Of a stretch of 25,470 nucleotides of DNA, positions 6,693-17,724 are shown one piece after another. The notes beneath the pieces are model-generated. The model did no database searches. It saw only the letters and a program-made list of their open reading frames with translations, and was not told the origin of the DNA. Positions within the stretch are counted from its first letter, which is position 1. Each line of letters starts with the position of its first letter. Origin of the DNA: Hypsibius dujardini (lineage: Eukaryota > Tardigrada > Eutardigrada > Parachela > Hypsibiidae); contig LRSR01001678.1 of NCBI GenBank assembly GCA_001579985.1, forward strand, positions 1-25,470. The letters are read 5' to 3'. The position numbers were made by a program, and so were the translations under genes.

Positions 6693-9344
6693 TCAATGAC
6701 GAAAGTAATGAGCAATCTCTTCCGCTGTGGTGGCCGCTTCAACTGCAACTTCCTGGAGCTTGGTGCTGCAGTACTTCTTGTAGATACACTGAAACCGGAG
6801 AACCTAATTGTTTAGCAAGCGACGACGGGTCTTCTACGTCGGATTACCAGTGCTAGGAGCACGCAACAGGTCCTTACCTGCTGCTTCGATCGCGGGGTGC
6901 TCCGCACCAATTCCAACAATTTCCCGGCCACAGGTTTCACCTCAGACTCCTCGTATCCACTGTAGAAGCGCAACTCCGCATTCTGGAACAGTAGAAATGA
7001 ACATTAACTTGCAGCCGACAAGCAAGCAAGCAGCAAGCTGTACAGTACTGTAGTGCTACGATTATAACGGTCGGTTAAGCCCCGCCTCCGTCAAACGCGC
7101 CTGTGTCATGAGTTCGCGCTGAGCCAACGCACACAGGTCGAATGCGCTGCCCGGGTGCAAAAAGTGACCGGTTTAATCGCGGCTGTACAGTACTGTAGTG
7201 CTACGATTATAACGGTCGGTTAAGCCCCGCCTCCGTCAAACGCGCCTGTGTCATGAGTTCGCGCTGAGCCAACGCCCACAGGCCGAGTGCGCTGCCCGGG
7301 TGTAAGAACTGACCGTTATAATCGTGGCAGCACAGTACTATACTGTTGCGATCAATTAGTGCTGCTTTTTAGATCCACTCGTATATCATGAGCGCAGTGA
7401 AGCAGTGTGTGCAGTCATAATATACGGGTGAGTCTAAAAAGCAGCACCAATTGGTCGCGACAGTTTAGTACTACAGTACTAGTTCGGCATGTCTGCGAGA
7501 ACGGAAACGTCAGACATAGAAGGGATAAACAGACAGGCTAACATTTTGCGTAACAGATTCACAATGTCGAACCTTGATGTGGAAGCAAGACGCAGAAGAA
7601 ATGGTCTTACCCAATGCGCCTGAGAAATTCCACGTCGCATTAGGAGCGTCAAATACAAGGAAGCCGCAGCAGTCAACGACGGTGCGATCGCGACAAAGTC
7701 AATGCTCAGCAAGGTCAGTTCGGCGAAATACTTGGCAGTCGAATATTCAGAGGTGTCGGCCTGTGAAGGAAGAAAGACAGGGTGAGATGGAAGAGCGACA
7801 GAGTGAGATGGAGGAAGGACAGGGTGAGATGGAAGAACAACAGGGTGAGAAGGAAGATGGAAGAACGACAGAGTGAGAACGAGGAAAAACAGGGTGAGGT
7901 GACTGAAGAAGTCGCCGAACGGATACAGAAAACCAATTACACTGGCGGCTTTGGAGACCCGGCGCAGGAAGTGGGACGTATGCGGTCGGCTAAAATCAAA
8001 GTCCAGCGCGTTCGTGATCATCATCTCCGTTTCGAGGATCTGAGAGCGCGAGCAGGCGCTGTCGGAGATGAAGACAAAGTCGTCCAGTTCTGGCGGGTAG
8101 ACCTCCTCGAATTTAGAAGCGATGAACATGGAGGTGACTCCAATCAGTTGCAGTTCATCCTTGGTGGCGTCCAGCTCCGGAATCTGAAAAACAGATGTAC
8201 TATTCTCATGAGTCATTGTTCACAACACACCAAAAGAGTCCTTACACGAAAGCAGGACGACAAGAATCTTACCGCCAAAAAGCGATCAATGATGTCAACG
8301 GCGAGGAATAGCGAGTCTTGGCACATTTTAAACTTGTAGGCCACGCTGACGATCCAATCCATCAGGATGGACCGCATGCGGGTGTTGATGGACATGCCTT
8401 CCATGTAGGATGCACTCACGCGGACCGCCTACATCAAACGGAAATACAGCTATGCAAACATGCTGGAATTAAAACATAGCCATCAACAAAAATACAGAAA
8501 GCGATACGTACCTCGCGTTTGCGGAGATATGCGTAGATATGCTCGACGTAGGCCACCACGAGAGCTTCATTGGAGATGTCGTCAGCGTAGATGTCCTTGA
8601 CGTCGTCCGGTCGTCGGCGCAGATTGATCAGGCCGTTCTCCTTGCCAGCGGTGCGGACGGTCTCCTGAGCCACGCGGATGCGCTTGTTGTGAGTCGCCTT
8701 GGCCGCGTTGTCCTTGTCCGTCTGTAACACAGGCCATAAAAAATTTGGATAATTCGCCCATTGATTGGTTGATTAATTGATTGGTTGATTGATTGATTGA
8801 TTGATTGGTCGATTGATTGATTGGTCGATTGATAGGACTTCTGCACTGTATCATACAGTCTGGTCGGTCTGCAGCGAAAACAGCTGCCGGATTGGTTGAT
8901 TCCATTTCCCATGTATTTTCCTGCTTTCATTGAATATTTCCAAAATGAGTTAAAAAAAGACAGCGCCATACAGGAAAAAATCGAAAAACCAGTCAGAGAA
9001 TCCGATCAAGGGAGCGGATGAAGCAGGCGCCAATTGATTTGAGCAGCCTCCCTGCGGAAAGAGCTGTGAAAAGGCCTAGTACATCCCGGGGAATGAGCCC
9101 AATAAACCCAAAATTTTTTTCACTCCTGCTATTTTAGATTGCCCATTCAACACATTCACGGTCCAAATAATTTGCCACAATCAGTCCATGATTAGAGAAA
9201 CAAAACTTTTACCGTGACTTCCGGTTCCTTGCTGGCTTTCGCGAGACCCGAGAGGGAAGGTATGACGGGATATTTGGTGGTCTTGTGAGTTCCGGTGGCA
9301 GCCAGGTGACTCTGATTTCCCAGTCGATTCAACAGCGATGCCAT
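6693..9344 (-). CDS. CCNB: G2/mitotic cyclin B
   Basis: Seven minus-strand exons: 9344-9213, 8721-8512, 8428-8273, 8183-7941, 7760-7611, 6982-6878 and 6788-6693; all six introns are phase 0. Predicted 363 residues. The start ATG has a good context (ACC ATG G). The first cyclin fold contains MRSILMDWIVSV (132-143) and DIIDRFLA; IGVTSMFIASKFEEVYPPEL and HFLRRVSK (237-244) mark a B-type rather than A-type cyclin. AKYFAEL starts the second fold, which ends in KKYCSTKLQEV. Cyclin B activates CDK1 for mitotic entry and is destroyed through APC/C. A KEN box is present at 71-73 (GKENGL) but no RxxL destruction box is found in the N-terminal part. That part is short, about 90 residues before the helix leading into the fold. 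Intron 4 (7940-7761) has no in-frame stop. Confidence 0.93.
7034..7341. mobile_element. Two tandem copies of a CTGTACTG-type MITE
   Basis: Copy one 7037-7181 and copy two 7182-7341 are almost identical over about 145 bp, including TAAGCCCCGCCTCCGTCAAA and GTGTCATGAGTTCGCGCTGA. Each is bounded by inverted repeats of the form TACAGTACTG ... CGATTATAACGGTC. They lie in intron 5 of cyclin B. Related ends and GC-rich cores occur at 19525-19679 and 24310-24517. Confidence 0.85.
7342..7464. mobile_element. Short MITE with 44-bp inverted arms
   Basis: Arms 7342-7385 and 7421-7464 are near-complementary: ACTGTTGCGATCAATTAGTG and GTGCTGCTTTTTAGA on the left match the right arm inverted with a few changes. 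The imperfect pairing may extend outward into AGTACT on both sides. It abuts copy two of the neighbouring MITE, giving a cluster of three elements inside cyclin B intron 5. Confidence 0.8.
7766..7901. repeat. 18-bp minisatellite in cyclin B intron 4
   Basis: About seven units resembling GACAGGGTGAGATGGAAG on the plus strand, so the transcript strand is pyrimidine-rich and feeds into the acceptor TTCCTTCACAG of exon 5. The array is free of stops in the cyclin frame. Confidence 0.85.
8758..8835. repeat. (TGAT)n microsatellite
   Basis: About nineteen GATT/GGTT/GATC-like tetramers within intron 1 of cyclin B (9212-8722). Confidence 0.9.
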
Positions 9345-10352
9345 GGTGTGCGTGTCAACCCTGAACAGATGGACGGAGGATTGGACTGGAGTGGGACTTC
9401 GAAAATATCGAATATGGGCAGGAAAATCGGTGGAGAGAAAAGTTTGGGAGCAGAGAAATGGAGACACTGAATTTCGAAAAGCAAAAAAACCGCGAATAAA
9501 AGAAGCCTCTGGAGGGTGCGCTGAAATCGAAGCCTCCTGATAGGCCCGGAAGGAGTCTCGAACGGACGTGGCGACGGACACGGGTCAAGGAAGCAAATGT
9601 CAACAGAAGGTGGACGCGTGAACTTCACTCGTGAAGAAAGCGAAGAAAAAGGAAAAGGGCGTTTTGTTTTGGTTTTGGCACAAACTCTTTGTGGAGCCGA
9701 TCGGGTCAACTGCTTATGATGTGCCACGTTACCCAAACTGGGCCGTCGTTTACTTAATACATCAATCAAGCGAGAACAGCAAAGTATACACTGCACCACT
9801 CCCGTAAAAGTATGACCGCTGATCATCGTTTCCTTCGGATCGGCTTTGCTGCACGATCATTTACCGAGCCGCTGCAGTGCAGATTGAATTACTCATTATA
9901 GTTATGCATACAGATAAAGCAATCCTTTTCCAAATCCAAATTCAATGAAAAAAAGAATTGTCACACGAAATTAAGCCGCACTGCCAGGAGAGTAGAGCGA
10001 AAGGTCCCGTGTCCGTCAGCTTCGCAATCCCGCCATCTCTAAGTGTCTAGCACCGCCGAATTATTTCTTGTTCATTACAAAATAATCGGTCCTCCTTGCA
10101 TTTCATTTGTGTTCGGACTGTAATTTGTCGGATTAAACTTTCCATGTACTCGTACTAATCAAAATGATCCAGCTTTTTACTACTCGCCGTAGGAAATTTA
10201 AATAAGGCGGATTAATCGAGCATAAGAATAGCAAATTTAAAGCTAAAAGAGCTCTGGTGAAATTATGAAATGAGACATTTGTCATTCCCCGACCAATAGA
10301 ACACATATCCTGTGACGTCCATGTACCGTAGGACCATTTTTTTAGGTTCCCC
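9345..10352. other. Intergenic region upstream of cyclin B
   Basis: Holds the presumed 5' UTR and promoter of cyclin B on the minus strand. A 165-codon frame (9826-9329) overlaps the cyclin start but has no recognisable domain and runs through the 5' leader. No TATA box was recognised. From about 9850 to 10352 nothing could be assigned. Confidence 0.5.
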
Positions 10353-10615
10353 TTATTAACACACACTTATTCTTCTTATTAGTTATTACTACGTTTAATA
10401 CTCGTACTAAATTACGTTACTGTAGTACAAGTATTACTAGTTACTCGTACAGGCCTGGTCGCTCACCTCTATTGTATTATTAACACACACTTAAACTTCT
10501 TATTCAATATTTCTACAGTTAATACTCGTGCTGCATTACGGTATTCTAGTACGAGTACTGTAGTACGAGTATTACTAATTACTCGTACAGGCCTGTTCGC
10601 TCACCTCTATTGTAT
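10353..10615. repeat. Direct tandem duplication, 124 and 139 bp
   Basis: Both copies begin TTATTAACACACACTTA and end GCTCACCTCTATTGTAT (10353-10476 and 10477-10615). Each contains several TACTCGTA/TAGTACGAG palindromic bits; copy two has an extra block of this kind. The pair lies upstream of the promoter of the secreted Gln-rich gene. Confidence 0.9.
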
Positions 10616-10736
10616 GAGTAGAGCAAGCGGTCAAGTTTGGGCGTGGTTCACGGAATCGCACACTGCCCGCACAGTCACTCTTTTAGTTTCCTTGAAGTCT
10701 TCAAACAGGATTTCTGGGAACAATAGGTCAAGCAGT

Positions 10737-10829
10737 CAGACAACCGTCTGCGCAGCCTATCAGACAACCGTCTGCGCAGCCTATCCAGGATATGAAATTG
10801 ACACGGCTGGAATAGCCCCGCATATAAAA
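10737..10829 (+). promoter_or_regulatory. TATA promoter with duplicated 24-bp palindromic motif
   Basis: A perfect 24-bp tandem duplication (10737-10760 and 10761-10784) contains CAGACAACCGTCTG, an inverted repeat CAGAC-N4-GTCTG. A TATA box, TATAAAA, lies at 10823-10829, 39 bp further on. A start near 10856 (TATCATTC) would be at the expected distance, giving a 5' UTR of about 57 bp before the ATG at 10913. The layout predicts a strong, regulated promoter for the secreted protein; the factor bound by the duplicated motif is unknown. Confidence 0.75.
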
Positions 10830-10912
10830 CCGACAGGCTGTGCGTGCATCCAAATATCATTCACTATTTCCTCACAATTCGTTTTCCCATCTTTTCTCAA
10901 TCTACTTCGACA

Positions 10913-12100
10913 ATGAAGTCCGTGTTCTTCGCCCTGTGTGTTCTCGTAGTAGGGTCGTCCTGCCAGCTGCCTCCCAACTACCAACAGCAGCAATTGCTCC
11001 CGCAGCAGATGCCCAACGGCATGATGATGCAGGCTCGTGCCTTCAACGACACCCAGCAGCTCTCGCATGCCGACCAGGAGGCCCGGAATGCCTACCTCGC
11101 CAATCAGCAGCAGGAGTTCCAGCAGCGCTCGGGAGCTGCCGTCCCACTCCAATCTGGATCGCAAGCGTACTACCCTCAACAAGGCCAATCGACTGGTTTT
11201 GCTGTGAGTTTAATTCTCTTGAATAGAATTTTTTTTTCGGACTTTCAGCAGCCCGTTGTTTGGTTTAACTAATCGGCATATTTTTGTTCGTTACAGCAAC
11301 AGCCGGCTGCCTACAACGGCGGACAGAACACCGACAGCAGCCTTTTAAAATTGCTTGGTTCTTCCCGTAAGTTGCAGAGCTTGCCTTTTCTACCAGGGTT
11401 CAGGGCTATTTGTCTTACCTTTGCCTGGCTACTTGCACATCTTTCTCTGATATTCTGATTACCTGTCTGTCTGATTACCTGTCTGTCTGCTTACCTGTCT
11501 GTCTCAAATTGTGACTGTCTGGGCGTCTGTCCATCTTTCTGTCTGTGCCAGACATTCTGACTATCGATTTGTCTGTTCGGCATTTTAAAGCGTAAAACGT
11601 TGCCTTAGCTGCAGTGGCGGTCTGTCCACTGCCGGTCTTGGCTGACTTCTCGTGTCTGCCCAGGTCTACCTGTATGTAGACTGATAGATTGAGCTTATAG
11701 TATTTCCCTTTTTTCTCCCTTTCCAGAATTCATGAACATCCTCCAGCCCAAGCTGATGACTCAAGCCGAGAACCAGAAGCTCATTCCCCCGCTCGTCACC
11801 GACGGCATGAAGAACACCATCGCGCAACAGCAGCAGCAGCAGGTGCCCCAGCAGTATGCCCAGCAAGGTTACCAACCCCAGGCTGACGCCCGTCAGCTCT
11901 ACCCTCAACAGTTCGGTGGTCAGATGTACCCGCAGCAGCAAGGACTCTACGGCGGACTGCAACAACAACCTATGGGTGCCTACGGGATGCAGGGTGCCGG
12001 GTCGCAGCTCTACCCGCAAGGACTCGGTAGTGGTCTCCAGCAAGTGCCCCTTGGTGGACAGTACGGCGGTGCTGGGTTGAATAACGGCTTTATGGGCTGA
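10913..12100 (+). CDS. Secreted Gln/Pro/Gly/Tyr-rich protein, function unknown
   Basis: Three exons: 10913-11203, 11297-11366 and 11727-12100, phases 0 and 1, predicted 244 residues. The start MKSVFFALCVLVVGSSCQLP is a typical signal peptide, probably cut before Gln18. The mature protein has no cysteine pairs or known domain. Its N-terminal third is Gln-rich (PNYQQQQLLPQQMPNG), the middle holds a more ordinary helical stretch (KLLGSSQFMNILQPKLMTQA), and the last hundred residues are low-complexity Gln, Gly, Tyr and Leu with repeats of the LYPQ/MYPQQ kind. Such composition is seen in cuticular, eggshell or adhesive structural proteins, so an extracellular structural role is a guess. Start choice: ATG with A at -3, sitting about 57 bp after a TATA-defined start site; an upstream in-frame ATG at 10844 lies before the likely start of transcription. 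The 5' flank has duplicated elements. I do not recognise a named family. Confidence 0.88.
11460..11570. repeat. Degenerate (CTGT)n tract in intron 2 of the secreted gene
   Basis: Three repeats of ATTACCTGTCTGTCTG-like sequence followed by looser CTGT units, within the intron 11367-11726. Confidence 0.8.
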
Positions 12101-12733
12101 ACTTTCGAGTAAACTTTTTGCCGTAGTCGTTTTTGGATTAGTTTTGTTGAGTCTGAGTTTTTGACAGACTGGTTCTGTGTAGAAAGGAGGGCTGTGCCGC
12201 TCCGTTGTTGAATTTTGAACTGCACGAATAGCTAAATACAGCAACAATTCAGTTCTTCAAAGCAGTAAATGACAAATGAAATGTTGGTTCGTGGGACTGA
12301 AATTTAAACAGAATGTTAATGTTCATCAGTTAATGATGCGAACAGAGACGTTTACGCCCTTGCTCAGTATCTACTTTACCACATTAAGCGGTTTAATGCA
12401 GAGCATATCGACGGAAGTTAAATCCGAAAGATTAAGTGTTGGCATTCCGTTTCCGTTTCACAGACCTGAGCGTCTCTTTTTGAGGAAGCAATACGAGTTA
12501 AGTAATCAAAGAACGTAACCAGCGTCAAACCCCAAATCAACTTAAACACACACGGCTCAAAAGACAATGAAAAAAATGGGATAACCCGGTAAAACGGAAC
12601 CGGCAGATCTAATGACGGAGAGGAATAATGCAGATCAGAATGGCAGCAAAGATTGAAATTCAAAAGTGGATAAAAACAAGACCATAAAATGCTAAAAACC
12701 AAGGCGCAAAAACAGCAGTCGTACTGAGGAAGT
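12101..12733. other. Convergent intergenic region
   Basis: Lies between the stop codons of the secreted gene (plus) and alpha-catenin (minus), so both 3' UTRs must fall here. No canonical AATAAA was noticed on either strand in the expected places. A 185-codon frame on the minus strand (12975-12418) is a shifted frame over the alpha-catenin last exon and is not considered real. Confidence 0.5.
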
Positions 12734-15700
12734 CTACAGCGAATCAGCTGGACTCTGAAATTCTGACAGCGCCCGAATGGGCGCCACCGTTTTCTTCTGC
12801 GACCCGCGCCGCACCTTCGCCTTGGACTCCTCCGGTTTCTCCCGTCGCACCAACGGCTTCTTATCCGGCGCGCGCATTCGCCACACCACAATGGAGGACT
12901 GTGCCTTGCCGGCGTTTTTGGTCGGATAACGAGTGCTGGCCACGAAGGAGTACTTGACCGTGGACACCACGGCATTCATCAGATTCTTCGCGGCCTGAAT
13001 GAGCGAGGTCGCACTGTCCAGACCGGAGGAGACCATCTCGCCAGAGATGTTCTGCACGTCGGCCTTAACCTTGCTGGTGATGTTGATCTGATGGCAGTAG
13101 AGAGCGATCCGTTTCAAGCACGCCAGGAGATCGTTCTTCGTGATGGATTCCACACACTGCTCCGCAATCTGTTTGGCCAACTTGTCCAGCTGAAAACAGG
13201 GCCATTTAGTCGGGAAAAAGAGAGAAGGCGTGGCCAGTTGACGTCCAACCAAAGGGGCGAGTTCGGAACAATTCGTCTCTAATTACGGCACCTCGGCTGC
13301 AGAAGATCTCATTACCGTACCTTAGTCCCGGCTTCGGAGATCTTTTTGGCGGCGTTGATGAGATCCATCGTGTTTTTCAAGGAGCCACGACCACGAGTAC
13401 TGCAAATTAAGAGACATGCAATGCAGCAGTATCACTCTGTCTGAACAGTGAACACCAAGCACACAGATGGGAGTAGGCAGCTGAAACTTACAAGTCCGTC
13501 ATCTCCATCATGATCATGCACATTTGCTTGGCGAGGACAATAATCTAAACATGAGGGGGTTCGTCATTAGAGAATCCGTCGCTTAAGGTAAAACCAACTG
13601 CAAAATGCAGCAGGGGGAGTAAAGAATGCAGCTTACGTCATTGCCGGTGTCGTCCCACTTGGCGACCTCTTTGTCGAACATGCTCTTTTCGATCTTGAAG
13701 ATTTCGACCTACAAAATAAAATAAAACATGACAAACCCCTTGCGCTGACCGAATTAAGCCCTTTAACTCGGGGGGGGGGGGCTGTGTACAACAGCCATGC
13801 AACGAGTGTAATGGCTTAACTCGGTTAGGGTAAGGTTCTTGCCACGCATGTACACTGACGGTGGCAATGGAATAGAACGTGCCCATTAGGCATGAACAAA
13901 GCGTGGCTAGGCAGAAAGGCAATATCACATAAGGCAAAAGAGGAAAACTATAGGCAGGATGAATACACGAGACAAAAATTGCAGAAAAGCAAGGGAAGAC
14001 AATGAGCTAAGACGCTTGTCCAGGTACGTGTTGATTATAAGCGCAAGACAATCCGGTAAACAACCCCATCCCGCAGTCATCCCATGAAAGCCTTACCTGG
14101 GCCGCAATCTTTTTCTTGTCCTCTTCCGGCCACTGCGTCATCATTCGCGCTCGAGAGTTATCTACCTCCGACTGATTCTCACCAAATCCAGCGATTTTAC
14201 TCTTCGACTCATAAATCTCCTCCTCCTCCAGATCCGACTCCGATTCAATCTCCTCCGCGCTCCGACCCATCAACACGGACTTGCGGACTTCACGGATGCC
14301 CTCGTAAACCATCCGAGCCGACTCGATAAAGTCAATGTCGTTGACGGCGCCTACATTACCGCTGCCGAAAGCCTCCACAGCCACGTGTACGCGCTGGATG
14401 AAGTTCAGAATGACATGGTCGCGTAGAACGACCGCCGAGTCGACCACGCGCTTCTTGTAGACGTTGTCTTCGTAGTTCTCCATTTCCGCTTCCACGACGT
14501 TGCAGACTCGGGCGGTGCGACCACGGATCGCTCCGGCCGTCCGGTCCAGGGTGTCGGCGTCACGTTCTTGTAAGGCCAGGACGCACTTGTTGACGTCTTC
14601 GAGGATGTGGCTCTCGGAGACGGCGAGAAAGTCGTCGATCGTGGTGATATCGTCCACCGCTTCGGTGAGGATGCGGACTTGGTTTTCCCATGACAGCTTG
14701 AAGGCATCCATGTTTTCTTGGGCAATCTTGGATTTTGGTCGGGCAGCCAGGATTCGAGCAGCGTTCACTACCTATAAATGGACATAATGGAAGGACAGCC
14801 AACTCAAAATGGACCCCAAAAACTCAAACCAGTCAGTTAATTATTTCATTTTAACTAAAATGGTTACTAAGAATTTCAGATTACGCACCAAGAACTTTAT
14901 TGTGGAATAACTCTGAATTTTCGTGTTCTTAATCCAAATCAGCTAACTAAATTTAGTTCTAACTATTCCAACTTAATTAATTAAAACGTTTAGTTAAGTT
15001 CAGAAACTAAAAAAAAAGAAAAGAAATTAGTTTCTAATTTGTATAGTCGAGTCAGTTCTTGCATTCTTCGTCTAAGGGATTAAAAGGCAGACAGTTAAAC
15101 CGAATTGACAGAAAAACGTAAAAATACGGAGTGTATCCGCGCAACAAAATGAATCTTCCTTACCTGAGGACAGAGAGCCTCAATCTGTGCGGCAGCATAG
15201 CGCACCATGCGCACACCATCATCCTGATCGGACATGGAGCAAGCCAGTGTGGCCACCTCCACCAGTTTTTCGGCATGCTCGGAGAAGACGTGGGAGTATT
15301 CCTCCACCTCTGCTTGGTCACCAGCCTGAGCAGCTTCAATCAGCACCAACAAAGGCACATTGGTCTCCAGGAACGAATCCGACACGTGGTCCACAACGGC
15401 TTTCCGGAGCTGCCGACGCAGGTCCTTGGTCTTTCGAGTCATATGCTCCACGGCATAGTCCAGTTCGGCCGAGGATCCGGCTCGACTCTTCACCTAGAAA
15501 CGTTCAACATACTGTTGTGACAAGGCGTTCTGCTCAATCAACCAATCAATCGAACAACTGACCAAAATACAAAACAGACTGCTTACGATCGGATTGAAAA
15601 AGTCTCTAATGAATGGATAGAGAAAAGACTCACAGTGTCCATGTACTCCGTCAACAAATCCTGCAACGCCTGGCGCACCGAATTACATTCCGCGACAATC

Positions 15701-16766
15701 CGCTCACGACGGTCGTCACGCGTGCAGGGGGAGTCAGCCATAAACGCCGCTCGACTAATGATGCCTTCCAGCGCTTTTTCCAATTCCGCCCGCATCGTGG
15801 CCTCGCGGTAGTTGTGTGGGTCCATCACGACGCTTTCCTGCACATAGACACACAATAATTAAAAGTAACTCCACNCCCACTGTATGTACGTTGACCGGCG
15901 AGGTTATGCCCACAAAAATTAAAATTATTTTTCTACCAGCCAAGCGTGATCAAAATCTCTCATCCCACGCATACACAGCTGTCGATCTGCCCCCTATATA
16001 CGTTTCTCAAAATATTGCGTTATAGATTATTACGTCGAAAGCGTCCAGAAGAGCGGCCAAATCTCCGGCATTGTCGAATCTCGCTCCGTCGACGCCGCGT
16101 TCGCCGCGCGCAACGTTGGAGATTGACTTGACCGCTTCGCAGACTTGCTTGAAGACAAAGTCGCGGTTCTCCCGGGCTTCCGGCAGCTCTGGATGGCGCA
16201 CATAAGCCTGCAATTAACCATGCCAATGACACACACATACAGGACCGGTTAATTGTATTCACGCTGCGCGGCTACGCGCACACGGTGACCGGTGGGTGGA
16301 ATAACAACAACTAACTGTGCGGGCACCTTTGAGGCAGTCAACAGCATCAGACTGTTTTTCTTAAGCATCGCGCGTGCGGAAGCCAGATCGTCGCGCATAC
16401 GAGGGTCTTTCAGCTCGCGCTGCCGGAGAGCGGCTTTCATGGTCAGGTCGCCGACGGTACTATTAAACACTTGATACTGCTCGACGAGCTCTTGCTGGCT
16501 GGTCGCGTTACGGAAACGCTCAAGGTTCGCCTCCACCTGAGAAGGACAAAAGCACATTTTGTTAACCGTGTGTGGACAATCAGTCTAGTGGCTGTTCAAA
16601 TGCACCGCCGTGGACGAAAACAAACGTGCGCGTTATAAATCAGACAGCTCGACGACAAAAAGTCAAACTTTCATACGAATATGACAGACAGACAGACAAA
16701 CAGACAGACATGAAGGCAGACAATCAGACAGACAAACAGGCCGACAGACAGACAGACAAACAGGCC

Positions 16767-16800
<34 letters not shown>

Positions 16801-17578
16801 GTGACAGACATACAAACAAATAAACACAAGACAGGCAGACACACCAGAGAGACAGAGGCACACATCCATAAAGTGACCATGAAGATTGATTGAAATAATA
16901 AAAAAGAAGAGTGTCATAAGGGAAACGTACCAAGTGAAGTGATTTTATGAGCTTCCGCACATCAACTTCATCAGCCAAGATTAGTAACCGCGCCACCGCT
17001 GACAATAAATTCCTGGCCGCTCGCACCATGTTGGCTCGTTTCGCAGTGGTGCAGGGATCGTTAACAAATTCCTTGGACGCCACACTCATAACATCTCCCG
17101 TCTGCCTAACACCCTCCACGGCAGTCAACAGTTCATTTCGCATCTCCAAATTGGCGTTGGCAATTTGCTCGCCTTTCAGTACGAAATCAGCTGTAGCTCG
17201 CTCCACCGTCTGCACCAGGATCGGACCTCGCTTCGATTTGCCTTTCAGATGACCGGGCACGCCCTTTGCATTCACCAATGTTGTCACCTAAAAGGAAAAC
17301 GAAAAAGTGATGATATCGAAACGCCGGCATAACACGCTCGTAGTACAAGCATAGTAAACACAGAGAGAGAGAGATCTCGCTGTTTACTGTGGTACCCGGG
17401 TACATCATGCTGTACCCGGAGTGTACCGTACAGTAATAACCAACGTTGACATGTCATCCTGCGTAAACATGTCTCGCTTACATACCTGAATGACCAGCGG
17501 CTCGAGCGTTTTCTCCACCGTTCGGGTTCGTATTTCCAGCGATTTCGGATCCCATTTCAGGACCGACGAGGCAGCCAT
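12734..17578 (-). CDS. CTNNA: Alpha-catenin
   Basis: Eleven minus-strand coding exons: 17578-17486, 17287-16931, 16536-16327, 16207-16034, 15837-15634, 15493-15164, 14771-14097, 13708-13637, 13544-13492, 13399-13321 and 13189-12734. All introns are phase 0 except the one after exon 9 (phase 2). Predicted 900 residues, close to the usual 900-odd. The start MAASSVLKWDPKSLEIRT is the conserved N terminus. CTRDDRRERIVAEC and LRRQLRKAVVDHVSDSFLET mark the middle vinculin-homology region, AVDDITTIDDFLAVSESHIL the following part, an acidic linker (about 627-645) resembles the phosphorylated linker of vertebrate proteins, and HQINITSKVKADVQN through APDKKPLV is the actin-binding tail. Alpha-catenin links beta-catenin-cadherin complexes to F-actin at adherens junctions. 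An acceptor-like TTTTCAG two bases before the ATG suggests a further 5' non-coding exon upstream. A single N lies in intron 4. Confidence 0.97.
13727..13850. mobile_element. MITE-like palindromic element, family A copy 2
   Basis: Shares CTTGCGCTGACCGAAT, TTAACTCGG, AACGAGTGTAATGG and TTAACTCGGTTAG with the copy at 5119-5242, in the same order. A run of about twelve G replaces part of the centre. The terminal repeats (CATGACAAA, TTGCCACGCATG) have drifted more than in copy 1. It sits in alpha-catenin intron 7 just upstream of the exon 8 acceptor. Confidence 0.85.
16682..16860. repeat. (GACA)n microsatellite in alpha-catenin intron 2
   Basis: GACAGACAAACAGGCC-type units on the plus strand, equal to TGTC on the transcribed strand. 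The tract ends about 70 bp before the exon 2 donor and makes a long spurious open frame that runs from exon 2 into the intron. Confidence 0.93.
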
Positions 17579-17724
17579 CTCTGAAAACGAAAAACAGCCA
17601 GTCAAACAATCAGTCAGTCAAATGCGTGAATCAGTCAAGAAAACTACGCATACATAAAGTTCCCTATAGAGGTCGCTGACTATGCAGTGATTATCTGTTT
17701 TCCATTAATTTCCGACAGAGCGCC
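17579..17724 (-). other. Alpha-catenin 5' UTR splice acceptor and upstream sequence
   Basis: On the minus strand a pyrimidine-rich TCGTTTTCAG ends two bases before the start codon (17578), the form expected for an acceptor that brings in an upstream non-coding exon. The position of that exon and of the promoter cannot be fixed. Confidence 0.5.

Noticed and set aside
7766-7901. Possible CRISPR-like array because of regular 18-bp repeats
   Set aside because: Units are contiguous without spacers and lie in a eukaryotic intron; a minisatellite explains them.
9329-9826. 165-codon minus-strand frame overlapping the cyclin B start
   Set aside because: Lies in the 5' leader in another frame, has no recognised domain and would end inside cyclin exon 1.
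16724-17287. 187-codon minus-strand frame ending in Cys/Leu/Ser/Val repeats
   Set aside because: Its first part is alpha-catenin exon 2; the tail reads past the donor at 16930 into the intronic (TGTC)n tract.
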